Source of the DNA: an uncultured Cetobacterium sp.
Lineage (GTDB): Bacteria; Fusobacteriota; Fusobacteriia; Fusobacteriales; Fusobacteriaceae
DNA: 22,977 nt
NCBI GenBank assembly: GCA_900766645.1
Contig: CAAFWD010000035.1
Location: 1-22,977 of the forward strand
Reading direction: 5' to 3'
Under the pieces are notes generated by a model that saw only the letters and a list, made by a program, of their open reading frames with translations, searched no databases and had not been told where the DNA came from. This document shows positions 7,650-15,168 of the stretch, one piece after another. Numbering within the stretch: the stretch's first letter is position 1; every line of letters starts with the position of its first letter. Both the position numbers and the translations under genes were made by a program.

Positions 7650-9158
7650 ATGAAAATAGGTTTTGATCATAATAAGTATCTAGAAGAGCAATCGAAATAT
7701 ATTCTAGAAAGGGTTAACAATTTTGACAAATTATATCTTGAGTTCGGTGGAAAACTATTATTTGACTTACATGCAAAAAGAGTTTTACCTGGATTTGATG
7801 AGAATGCGAAAATAAAATTACTTCAAAAATTAAAAGAAAAAGTTGAAGTTATAATCTGTGTTTATTCAGGAGATATTGAGAGAAACAAAATCAGAGGAGA
7901 TTTTGGAATAACTTATGATATGGACGTTTTCAGATTAATAGATGATTTAAGAGAACGTGAACTAGAAGTTAATAGTGTTGTTATTACAAGATATGACGAC
8001 CAACCTGCTACATCTCTATTCATTAACAAATTAGAGAGAAGAGGTATTAAAGTTTATAAACATAGAGCTACTAAAGGATATCCTACAGATGTTGATACTA
8101 TAGTAAGTGAAGAAGGATATGGAAAAAATCCATATATTGAAACTACTAAGCCAATTGTTGTTGTTACTGCACCTGGTCCTGGAAGTGGAAAGCTTGCAAC
8201 TTGTTTAAGTCAATTATACCATGAAAATAAAAGAGGAAATGCTGTAGGTTACTCAAAATTTGAGACTTTCCCTGTATGGAACGTACCTTTAAAGCACCCA
8301 TTAAATATAGCATATGAAGCTGCTACAGTAGATTTAAAAGATGTTAATATGATTGACTCTTTCCACTTAGAAGCTTACGGAGAAACTGCTGTAAACTACA
8401 ATAGAGATATTGAAGCATTCCCTGTATTAAAGAGAATTATTGAGAAAATAACAAATAAAGAATCTATCTACAAGTCTCCAACTGACATGGGAGTTAACAG
8501 AGTTGGATTTGGAATTGTTGATGATGAAGTTGTTAGAGAAGCTTCTAAACAAGAGATCATTAGAAGATACTTCAAAACTGGATGTGAATACAAAAAAGGT
8601 TATGTTGATAAAGAAACATTCCAAAGAGCTAAATTAATAATGGAAGAGTTAGAATTAAAAGAAGCTGATAGAAAAGTTGTTACTGCTTCAAGAGAGCACT
8701 TAGAAAAGCAAAAAGCTGCTTGTGGAACAAATGAATTACTATCATCTGTAGCTATGGAACTTAGCAACGGGCTTATTTTAACTGGAAAAAAATCTAATGT
8801 TTTAGATTCATCTTCTGCTGTTTTAATCAATGCTCTTAAAGCTATTGCTGGAATAAACGATGAGATTCACCTAATCTCTCCATCTATTATAGAAGACATC
8901 TTAAAGTTAAAAAAGAATACATTACAAAGTAAAAGTTTAGGATTAGACTGTGAAGAGATGCTAATTGCATTAACAATATCTGCAGCTACAAATCCTATGG
9001 CTCAAGTTGCATTAGACAAATTACCTATGCTAACTGGTGCTCAACTTCACTCAACTACAATTTTAGGTAAAGGTGATGAGCAAACTCTTAGAAAATTAGG
9101 TGTAGATGTTACTTGTGATCCTGTATTCCCTACTGAAAACTTATACTATAACGAGTAA
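7650..9158 (+). CDS. DUF1846 (UPF0371) family protein
   Basis: Conserved cytoplasmic protein of unknown biochemical function, 502 residues, matching the usual length of UPF0371 proteins of Firmicutes, Fusobacteria and Actinobacteria. The N-terminus MKIGFDHNKYLEEQSKYILE and the block FGGKLLFDLHAKRVLPGFD are typical of the family. A phosphate-binding-like loop, APGPGSGK, ends at Lys181 and follows a hydrophobic strand (IVVVTA), which suggests nucleotide or phosphate binding in a Rossmann-like region; this is inference. The ATG at 7650 follows AAGGAGTGAGTC. The gene has its own terminator, so it is probably a single unit. There are no membrane segments or signal peptide. No role in the purine operon is implied by position. 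Confidence 0.9.
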   Translation: MKIGFDHNKYLEEQSKYILERVNNFDKLYLEFGGKLLFDLHAKRVLPGFDENAKIKLLQKLKEKVEVIICVYSGDIERNKIRGDFGITYDMDVFRLIDDLRERELEVNSVVITRYDDQPATSLFINKLERRGIKVYKHRATKGYPTDVDTIVSEEGYGKNPYIETTKPIVVVTAPGPGSGKLATCLSQLYHENKRGNAVGYSKFETFPVWNVPLKHPLNIAYEAATVDLKDVNMIDSFHLEAYGETAVNYNRDIEAFPVLKRIIEKITNKESIYKSPTDMGVNRVGFGIVDDEVVREASKQEIIRRYFKTGCEYKKGYVDKETFQRAKLIMEELELKEADRKVVTASREHLEKQKAACGTNELLSSVAMELSNGLILTGKKSNVLDSSSAVLINALKAIAGINDEIHLISPSIIEDILKLKKNTLQSKSLGLDCEEMLIALTISAATNPMAQVALDKLPMLTGAQLHSTTILGKGDEQTLRKLGVDVTCDPVFPTENLYYNE

Positions 9159-9166
9159 TTAAACCT

Positions 9167-9197
9167 GGAGCCTTCTTTCTTAAAGGCTCCTTTTTTT
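9167..9197 (+). terminator. Intrinsic terminator after the DUF1846 gene
   Basis: GGAGCCTT (9167-9174) and AAGGCTCC (9183-9190) form a perfect 8-bp stem with an 8-base loop, followed by seven T residues. It begins eight bases after the stop codon. Confidence 0.88.
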
Positions 9198-9220
9198 AAA
9201 AAATTTATTGGAGGTATTTT

Positions 9221-9553
9221 ATGTTAAAAAATAGAAGTATTGCCCTTGGAGTTATCCTAAGTCTTATTACTTTAGGAATATATCCATTTTTCTGGTTAGT
9301 TAAAATAGGAAATGATTTTTGTAGAGCCAATGGAAGATCGACTTTTGGAGGTTTATCACTATTTTTAACTATTATTACATGTGGACTTTATGCATTCATT
9401 TGGGTTTATAAAATAGCCCTAGAAATAGAAAAAAAAGGTGGAAACAACGAAGGTGCTCTATATATAATCCTGCTTCTTTTCCTTACTCCAGGATTAACAG
9501 TTTGTGCTGCACTTATGCAAGCTCAAGAAAATCAATTGGGATACTATTATTAA
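9221..9553 (+). CDS. DUF4234 family small membrane protein
   Basis: A 110-residue membrane protein of unknown function with the DUF4234 pattern. Three hydrophobic segments are visible (about 8-28, 44-64 and 78-98). The protein contains an internal repeat: LGIYPFFWLVKI (19-30) and CGLYAFIWVYKI (54-65) are two copies of the G-[IL]-Y-x-F-x-W-x-x-K-I unit characteristic of this family. The ATG at 9221 follows TTGGAGG at 7-8 bases. The next gene starts on the last base of this stop codon (TAATG), so the two are probably translated together. No enzymatic residues are apparent. Confidence 0.8.
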   Translation: MLKNRSIALGVILSLITLGIYPFFWLVKIGNDFCRANGRSTFGGLSLFLTIITCGLYAFIWVYKIALEIEKKGGNNEGALYIILLLFLTPGLTVCAALMQAQENQLGYYY

Positions 9554-9807
9554 TGGGTAGATTCATAATTAATCTTATTGTTGTTTTTATACCTTTTATT
9601 TTAAATTTGATTTTATGGGAGAAATATCTATTTGATGCTAATAGTTTTTTAGCTAATCCCATGGAAATTGTTTATTCTGTTGCCTTTTTATTTTCTTTTG
9701 GTTTTGGAGTTCCAGTTTTTATTTCAATTCCCATAGGAATTTTTATACTTTTTCTTCCAAGTCTAATATTTTTTATAATTTGGAAAAAAATTAAAAAAAA
9801 GTTATAA
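9553..9807 (+). CDS. Small hypothetical membrane protein
   Basis: An 84-residue hydrophobic protein of no recognised family. I place the start at ATG 9553, where it overlaps the previous stop as TAATG; a longer reading from 9502 would run 50 bases into the DUF4234 gene. Three hydrophobic segments are likely (about 4-22, 38-55 and 58-77), and the C-terminus is a lysine-rich KKIKKKL tail expected to lie in the cytoplasm. No strong ribosome binding site precedes it, which fits translational coupling to the upstream gene. Together they look like a two-gene membrane unit of unknown function. Confidence 0.6.
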   Translation: MGRFIINLIVVFIPFILNLILWEKYLFDANSFLANPMEIVYSVAFLFSFGFGVPVFISIPIGIFILFLPSLIFFIIWKKIKKKL

Positions 9808-9815
9808 TTTTATAG

Positions 9816-9821
9816 TATAAT
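9816..9821 (+). promoter_or_regulatory. Possible -10 box upstream of coaBC
   Basis: A perfect TATAAT lies 42 bases before the coaBC start, just after the preceding stop codon. The upstream region is an A-run without a convincing -35 box, so the site is tentative. Confidence 0.33.
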
Positions 9822-9863
9822 ATTTAAATTAATAACCCTTTAATTTACTTGGGAGGAATTTTT

Positions 9864-11042
9864 ATGAAAAATATATTAATCGGTGTAACTGGTGGTATTG
9901 CAGCTTACAAGTCTGCAAATATTATCTCTATTCTTAGAAAAAAAGGTTACAACGTAAAAGTTATAATGACTGAAAGTGCAACTAATATCATTACACCACA
10001 AACTTTAGAAACTCTTTCTAGAAATAGAGTTGTTACAGATATGTGGGAAAGAAACTATCAGGTGGAAGTTGAGCACATATCTTTATCTGATTGGGCTGAT
10101 GTTGTTTTAATAGCCCCTGCAACATACAATATTGTTGGAAAAGTTGCCAATGGAATTGCTGATGACATGCTTTCTACAGTTATTTCCGCAACAAAAAAAC
10201 CTACCTATTTTGCATTGGCTATGAATGTAAATATGTACGAAAACCCTATTTTAAAAATGAATATTGATAAGTTAAAATCTCTTGGATATAAATTTATTGA
10301 AGCTGATGAAGGTTTCTTAGCTTGTAATGTAAATGCTAAAGGAAGACTTAAAAATGAAGCTGAAATTGTAGAGATCATTGAAGAGGATCTTTGTGATTCT
10401 AACTATAAACCACTAAATGGAAAAAATATTCTGATTACAGCTGGAAGAACAGAGGAACCTTTAGATCCAGTAAGATATTTTTCGAATAGATCTAGTGGTC
10501 AAATGGGTTACGCCCTTGCGAAAAGAGCAATCAAACTAGGTGCCAATGTAACTCTTGTATCTGGTCCTACAAATTTAGATATTCCTAAAGGATTAACTGA
10601 ATTTGTCCCTGTGAGAAGTGCTTTAAATATGTTTGAAGCTGTTATGGATAGATTTGACTCTCAAGATGCAGCAATTGCTTGTGCTGCTGTTGCTGATTAT
10701 AGACCTAAATCTTATTCAACTGAAAAAATAAAAAAATCTGATGGTGAGTTCACAATTATTTTAGAAAGAAATCCAGATATTTTATATAATATGGGACTTA
10801 AAAAAAATAATCAAATCTTAATAGGTTTTGCTGCTGAAACAGAAAATATTGAAGAAAATGCAAAGAAAAAACTTATTAAAAAGAACTTAGATTTTATTGT
10901 AGCTAATAATGCTGAAAATATGCAAAAAAATACAAATGCTATTCAGATTTTAAAATCTAATGGTGAAATCATCAAATTTGACGAAAAAAACAAAGACGAT
11001 GTTGCTGTAGATATTATAAATGAACTTATAAATCTAATTTAA
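9864..11042 (+). CDS. coaBC: Bifunctional phosphopantothenoylcysteine decarboxylase / phosphopantothenate-cysteine ligase
   Basis: Makes 4'-phosphopantetheine for coenzyme A: the CoaB part joins phosphopantothenate to cysteine and the FMN-dependent CoaC part decarboxylates the product. The 392-residue length is normal. CoaC (about 1-175) starts ILIGVTGGIAAYK and has its catalytic residues His71 (EHISLSDW), Asn121 (AMNVNMYENP) and Cys154 (FLACNVNAKG), each four positions before the E. coli equivalents. CoaB (about 185-392) has ITAGRTEEPLDPVR, Asn208 in SNRSSGQMG, AAVADYRPK (274-282) and the KIKK segment near 288-291. I chose ATG 9864, seven bases after GGGAGG; an in-frame TTG at 9849 would lie inside that ribosome binding site. 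The hydantoinase gene follows after 64 bases on the same strand with no terminator between them, so co-transcription is possible. Confidence 0.96.
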   Translation: MKNILIGVTGGIAAYKSANIISILRKKGYNVKVIMTESATNIITPQTLETLSRNRVVTDMWERNYQVEVEHISLSDWADVVLIAPATYNIVGKVANGIADDMLSTVISATKKPTYFALAMNVNMYENPILKMNIDKLKSLGYKFIEADEGFLACNVNAKGRLKNEAEIVEIIEEDLCDSNYKPLNGKNILITAGRTEEPLDPVRYFSNRSSGQMGYALAKRAIKLGANVTLVSGPTNLDIPKGLTEFVPVRSALNMFEAVMDRFDSQDAAIACAAVADYRPKSYSTEKIKKSDGEFTIILERNPDILYNMGLKKNNQILIGFAAETENIEENAKKKLIKKNLDFIVANNAENMQKNTNAIQILKSNGEIIKFDEKNKDDVAVDIINELINLI

Positions 11043-11064
11043 ATTTAACCTCTTGGAATAAAAA

Positions 11065-11086
11065 TTGCTTACTTATACAGTAGCAA
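11065..11086. repeat. Short inverted repeat between coaBC and the hydantoinase gene
   Basis: TTGCT..ACT (11065-11073, one bulged T) is complementary to AGTAGCAA (11079-11086). It would form a small hairpin ending 8 bases before the AGGAGG ribosome binding site. With no T-run after it, it is not a terminator. It could affect translation or be chance. Confidence 0.25.
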
Positions 11087-11106
11087 ATTTATTTCAGGAG
11101 GTTTTT

Positions 11107-12441
11107 ATGTTTTTGTTAAAAAATGGTTTAATTGCTAAAGAAAATGGTTTAGAAAAAAAAGATATTCTTATAAAAGGTGAAACAATAGAAAAAATATCTT
11201 CTTCTATAGAAAATTCTGAAGCTAAAGTTATAGACTGTAGCGGTAAATTTATTATTCCAGGTGGTATTGATGTACATACCCACTTTGATATTGATGTTGG
11301 AATAAAATCTGCTGATGATTTCTATTCAGGAGGAATAGCTGCCATCTATGGGGGAACAACAACAATTATAGATCATCCTGGCTTTGGACCTAAAGGTTGC
11401 TCTTTAAATCATCAAATAAATCTTTATAAAACTCTCGCTAAAAATTGTCCTATTGATTACTCTTTCCACGGAGTAATACAATATGTATCTGATAATTTAG
11501 AAGAGGAAATAATAGAACTTAAAAACAATGGAATCAGCAGTTATAAATTATACATGACATATACATACGCCCTTAGTGATATGGAAATTTTAAAAGTTTT
11601 TTCCTTAGCAAAAAAACACAACTTAACCATTGCTGTCCATGCTGAAAATAATGATATTATCCAATATTTAAGAGATGAGATGATTAAAAATCAAGACTTA
11701 GATACTATATTCCATGCCAAGTCTCGTCCAGCTTACACAGAAGTTGAAGCTGTTGAAAGATTGCTATTTTTAGCTAAAACAACTGAATTTAAAAAACTTT
11801 ATTTTGTGCATATCTCTTCTGGAGAAACTTTAAAAATTTTAGATAATGCTCGAAAAAACAGTATAGATTTTTTCATTGAAAGCTGTCCACAGTACCTTTT
11901 TCTTTCAGAAAAAAAATATTTAGAAAAAGATGGTGTAAATTATATTTTAAGCCCACCTCTTAGAAGTAAAAAAGATAATAAAATAGTTAAAGATTATATT
12001 AATTCTAATCTTATTGATGTTATTGGCACAGATCATTGTTCTTTTTCAATAGAGGATAAAAATAAAGGCGTTCATGATTTTACAAAATGTCCAAATGGAA
12101 TTCCTGGAGTCCAAGAACGTATTCCACTTATGTTTTCTGAATTTTTAAAAGGAAATATAACTTTACAAAGCTTTTTAAATACTTGCTGTTTAAATCCAGC
12201 TAAAATATTTGGTCTTTCTAAAAAAGGAACTTTAGATATCGGAAACAATGCCGATATTGTTATCCTTTCTCCTGAAGAATTTAAATTTACATCTCCTAAA
12301 TCTAAAGCTAATTATTCTTGCTATAAAGATATCCACTCTTTAGTTTCAGTTGATACAGTTTTCATAAGAGGAAATATCGTTTTAAAAGATAAAAATTTAT
12401 TTAATCCGGAATTTAAAGGAATATTTTTACCTAGAAAATAA
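11107..12441 (+). CDS. hydA: Dihydropyrimidinase / D-hydantoinase family amidohydrolase (HyuA-like)
   Basis: Cyclic amidohydrolase that opens dihydropyrimidine or hydantoin rings at a binuclear metal centre. The 444-residue protein keeps the full set of ligands: His57 and His59 (DVHTHFD), carboxylated Lys147 (SYKLYMTY), His178 (AVHAEN), His235 (FVHISSGE) and Asp309 (GTDHCSF), with spacing as in bacterial hydantoinases. The start is ATG 11107 after TCAGGAGG; an upstream TTG reading from 11065 has no ribosome binding site and adds 14 residues unlike the family. The gene lies 64 bases after coaBC and converges on the purine operon, sharing its terminator. E. coli has a related gene, hyuA, inside its selenium-linked purine locus, so a role in opening a purine-derived ring is plausible here; dihydropyrimidine degradation is the alternative. 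Substrate is not determined by sequence. Confidence 0.9.
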   Translation: MFLLKNGLIAKENGLEKKDILIKGETIEKISSSIENSEAKVIDCSGKFIIPGGIDVHTHFDIDVGIKSADDFYSGGIAAIYGGTTTIIDHPGFGPKGCSLNHQINLYKTLAKNCPIDYSFHGVIQYVSDNLEEEIIELKNNGISSYKLYMTYTYALSDMEILKVFSLAKKHNLTIAVHAENNDIIQYLRDEMIKNQDLDTIFHAKSRPAYTEVEAVERLLFLAKTTEFKKLYFVHISSGETLKILDNARKNSIDFFIESCPQYLFLSEKKYLEKDGVNYILSPPLRSKKDNKIVKDYINSNLIDVIGTDHCSFSIEDKNKGVHDFTKCPNGIPGVQERIPLMFSEFLKGNITLQSFLNTCCLNPAKIFGLSKKGTLDIGNNADIVILSPEEFKFTSPKSKANYSCYKDIHSLVSVDTVFIRGNIVLKDKNLFNPEFKGIFLPRK

Positions 12442-12452
12442 AATTTAAATGG

Positions 12453-12485
12453 AAAAAGGAGAGGTGGTCAGCCCTCTCCTTTTTT
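12453..12485. terminator. Bidirectional terminator between the hydantoinase gene and the purine operon
   Basis: GGAGAGG (12458-12464) and CCTCTCC (12473-12479) form a perfect stem with an 8-base loop, flanked by AAAAA on the left and TTTTTT on the right. It can therefore stop transcription from both sides. It lies 16 bases after the hydantoinase stop and about 110 bases after the xanthine dehydrogenase stop. Confidence 0.85.
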
Positions 12486-12502
12486 GGAAAACTTACAATT
12501 TA

Positions 12503-12525
12503 TTAAAAATTATCCCTGATAATTT
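12503..12525 (-). terminator. Second, AT-rich terminator-like hairpin of the purine operon
   Basis: On the minus strand, AAATTATC and GATAATTT form a perfect 8-bp stem with a 3-base AGG loop, and TTTTT runs from the end of the stem. It would be met before the stronger GC-rich hairpin and may act as a first, weak stop for the operon. Confidence 0.4.
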
Positions 12526-12596
12526 CTAAACTTTTTATATTTATTCTGGAATAGTTATGAAAATTTCTTCTCTTAAACTTTATTTACTGTCTGCTT

Positions 12597-15152
12597 TTAT
12601 TTTTTATATGCTGTTTCTTTTAATGGCAAACTTGTTCTAAATTTTCCATCATATTTATAGTATGCTCCTTGAACTGCTGGTGCCGTAGGAATAACTACAA
12701 TCTCTCCCACACCTTTAGCTCCATATGCTAAGCTCTCTTTATTTTTCTCTATTATAATTGATTCTATCTCTGGAACATCTGTTGATCTTAATAGACCTAA
12801 AGTTCCAAATTTAGATTTAACAGATCCATTTTCTACTTTAAGATCCTCTGTTAATGCATACCCTAGTCCCATAACAACTCCACCCTCTATCTGTCCTTCA
12901 ACATTTTTAGGATTTATTGCTTTTCCAACATCATGGGCTGCAGCAACTTTTATTACTTTTCCATTTTCATCTAAAACAACCACTTGAGTTGCATATCCAT
13001 AAGCTACATGACTTTCTGGATTCTCTTTTTCAGAATTCATAGGATCTGTAACCCCTGAATACTCAGCATAAAACTCTTCTCCCTCTAAATCAGCTAAAGT
13101 TTTAGTTTTTAAAACCTCTTTTAATTTTAGTGCAACTTGCCTTGAAGCTTCACCTGTAAATACTGTTTGTCTTGAAGCTGTAGTAGTTCCTGTATTAGGT
13201 GTTCTTGTTGTATCTGGCATTTCTACAACTATATCATTTGGTAATAATCCTGTGGTTTCACAAACCATTTGAAGAACTATAGTTCCAACTCCTTGTCCTA
13301 TGCAAGCAGCACTAGTTCTAATATGAGCCTTTCCATTTTCTATTGATATCATGCATTTACCAATATCTGGAAGCCCTACTCCTATTCCTGCATTTTTAAA
13401 AGCACAAGCAATTCCAACTATTTTATTATTTTCATAAATATCTTTTACTGCTAAAAGAGTCTCTTTTAGCCCTGTACTTTCATCTGCAATCTGCCCATTT
13501 GGCAATACCATTCCAGGTTCAATTGCATTTCTAAATCTAATTTCAAATGGAGATATTCCTACCATTTCAGCTAATTTATTCAGGTTACTTTCTGTGGCGA
13601 AACATGTTTGAGTTACTCCGAACCCTCTAAAAGCTCCACCTATTGGATTATTAGTATACACCGCTGTTCCTTCTATCTCAATATTATGATAGTTATATGG
13701 CCCCGCTGCATGAGTACATGCTCTTTGTAATACTGGGCCTCCTAAAGAAGCATATGCTCCTGTATCAGACAAAATCTTAGCTTTCATTCCAAGTAATATA
13801 CCATTTTCATCACAAGCAGTTGTCATCTCTATTTTCATAGGATGTCTTTTTGTACTCACTTGTAAACTTTCTTGTCTACTTAAAGTAAATTGTACTGGTA
13901 CTTTTAATTTCCAAGCTAATAATGCTGCGTGATGCTGAACAGACATATCCTCTTTTCCACCGAACCCTCCACCTACATATGTACTTTTAACTTTAACTTG
14001 AGTTGGTTCTAATCCTAAAAGTCTAGATACTTCTCTTTGTTCATCATAAACACTTTGAGAACTTGTTATTATTGTAATATCATTTTCCCCTGGAACTGCT
14101 GTTGCACTTTCCGGCTCTAAATAAGCATGCTCTGTATATGGAGTATAAAATGTATTTGTTACCACATATTTAGCTTCTGATATTGCTTTTTCTGCATCCC
14201 CTCTTTTTAAAGATTGGGTAAATAATTTATTTCCTTTTTCATGTATTTTTGGTGTATCTTCTAATAATGCCTTCTCTGGATCTAAAATTGGTTCTAAAAC
14301 TTCATATTCTATCTCAACTAATTCTTTTGCTTTTTTTAAAGTAGTTTTATCTTTAGCTCCAATTAAAACTATAGCATCTCCCATATAACGAGTGATTTCA
14401 CCCTCTGCTATAAGTGCATCCCAATCTGAAATAAATGATAAATGTCCTATATTTCTATGCCCTGGTACATCTTCAGCTGTAACTATTCCTACAACACCAT
14501 CTAACTGTAACGCTTTAGTTACATCTATCTTTTTTATAAGAGCTCTTGGATGTGCAGTTCTAACTGCTCCTCCAAAAATCATTCCGTCTACTCTTATATC
14601 CTCAGCATACTTTCCTTCTCCTAAAGTTTTATCTTTAGCATCCACTCTAAAAGTGTTTTCTCCTACAAGCCCTTTACACTCTACTTTAGGAACTACTTCT
14701 CCATCTCTTAAAATTCTAGCTACCTCTAAAATAGCTTTTTCAATTTTTACATATCCTGTACATCTACAAATATTTCCTCTTAAAGCGGATTTAACTTCAG
14801 CTCCTGTTGGATTTAAAGTTTTTAAAAATAATCCTTTAGCACTCACAACCATTCCAGGAATACAGAATCCACATTGAACTGCTCCCTCTTTTGAAAATGC
14901 ATATGCAAAAACATCTCTTTCATACTCTGTTAATCCTTCAACTGTGAATAAATTTTTTCCAGCAACTTTTTCAGTTGTCAATATGCAGGCTCTGAGTGGT
15001 TTCCCATCAACTAAAACCATGCATGCTCCACATGCTCCTTCACCACATCCATTTTTAACTGCCGTAAAATCCATATCATCACGTAAAAAATCTAGTAAAT
15101 TTTTATTTTCTTTTACTTCTACTTCTACTCCGTTTATATTTATAAAAAACAT
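12597..15152 (-). CDS. Selenium-dependent xanthine dehydrogenase type molybdenum hydroxylase (fused Fe-S and Mo subunits)
   Basis: Hydroxylates purines (hypoxanthine/xanthine/urate interconversion) at a molybdopterin centre. Residues 1-150 are the ferredoxin-like subunit: plant-type [2Fe-2S] Cys36, 41, 44 and 56, then the second cluster Cys94, 97, 129 and 131. Residues 165-851 are the Mo subunit, with GGGFGGKED (394-402), GGAFRGFGV (505-513), GQG (619-621) and the catalytic Glu817 in GVGE. Length (851) and the single-chain layout fit the selenium-dependent xanthine dehydrogenase family, related to but shorter than E. coli XdhD (about 956). In that family selenium is a labile ligand, not selenocysteine, and the frame has no in-frame TGA. 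An FAD subunit is missing here and from the rest of the window. The ATG at 15152 follows GGGGG; the gene is last in the operon, 16 bases after the PreA-like gene. Selenium dependence is inferred from family and neighbours. Confidence 0.93.
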   Translation of the reverse strand: MFFININGVEVEVKENKNLLDFLRDDMDFTAVKNGCGEGACGACMVLVDGKPLRACILTTEKVAGKNLFTVEGLTEYERDVFAYAFSKEGAVQCGFCIPGMVVSAKGLFLKTLNPTGAEVKSALRGNICRCTGYVKIEKAILEVARILRDGEVVPKVECKGLVGENTFRVDAKDKTLGEGKYAEDIRVDGMIFGGAVRTAHPRALIKKIDVTKALQLDGVVGIVTAEDVPGHRNIGHLSFISDWDALIAEGEITRYMGDAIVLIGAKDKTTLKKAKELVEIEYEVLEPILDPEKALLEDTPKIHEKGNKLFTQSLKRGDAEKAISEAKYVVTNTFYTPYTEHAYLEPESATAVPGENDITIITSSQSVYDEQREVSRLLGLEPTQVKVKSTYVGGGFGGKEDMSVQHHAALLAWKLKVPVQFTLSRQESLQVSTKRHPMKIEMTTACDENGILLGMKAKILSDTGAYASLGGPVLQRACTHAAGPYNYHNIEIEGTAVYTNNPIGGAFRGFGVTQTCFATESNLNKLAEMVGISPFEIRFRNAIEPGMVLPNGQIADESTGLKETLLAVKDIYENNKIVGIACAFKNAGIGVGLPDIGKCMISIENGKAHIRTSAACIGQGVGTIVLQMVCETTGLLPNDIVVEMPDTTRTPNTGTTTASRQTVFTGEASRQVALKLKEVLKTKTLADLEGEEFYAEYSGVTDPMNSEKENPESHVAYGYATQVVVLDENGKVIKVAAAHDVGKAINPKNVEGQIEGGVVMGLGYALTEDLKVENGSVKSKFGTLGLLRSTDVPEIESIIIEKNKESLAYGAKGVGEIVVIPTAPAVQGAYYKYDGKFRTSLPLKETAYKK

Positions 15153-15168
15153 GGATCAACCCCCGAGA

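Noticed and set aside
9502..9552. Longer N-terminus for the 84-residue membrane protein
   Set aside because: It would overlap the DUF4234 coding sequence by 50 bases; the TAATG junction at 9551-9555 is a far more usual arrangement.
9849..9863. Upstream TTG start for coaBC
   Set aside because: The five extra codons are the GGGAGG ribosome binding site itself; ATG 9864 gives the family N-terminus.
11065..11106. Upstream TTG start for the hydantoinase gene
   Set aside because: No ribosome binding site before it, the extension contains the AGGAGG of the real start at 11107, and it overlaps a hairpin.
14392..14877. Open 161-codon frame on the plus strand inside the xanthine dehydrogenase gene
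   Set aside because: It lies wholly antisense to a clearly coding gene, has no ribosome binding site and its translation resembles no protein; it is a shadow frame.
12597..15152. Selenocysteine (in-frame TGA) in the selenium-linked Mo hydroxylase
   Set aside because: The frame has no internal TGA. Selenium in this family is a labile cofactor ligand, so no recoding is needed.
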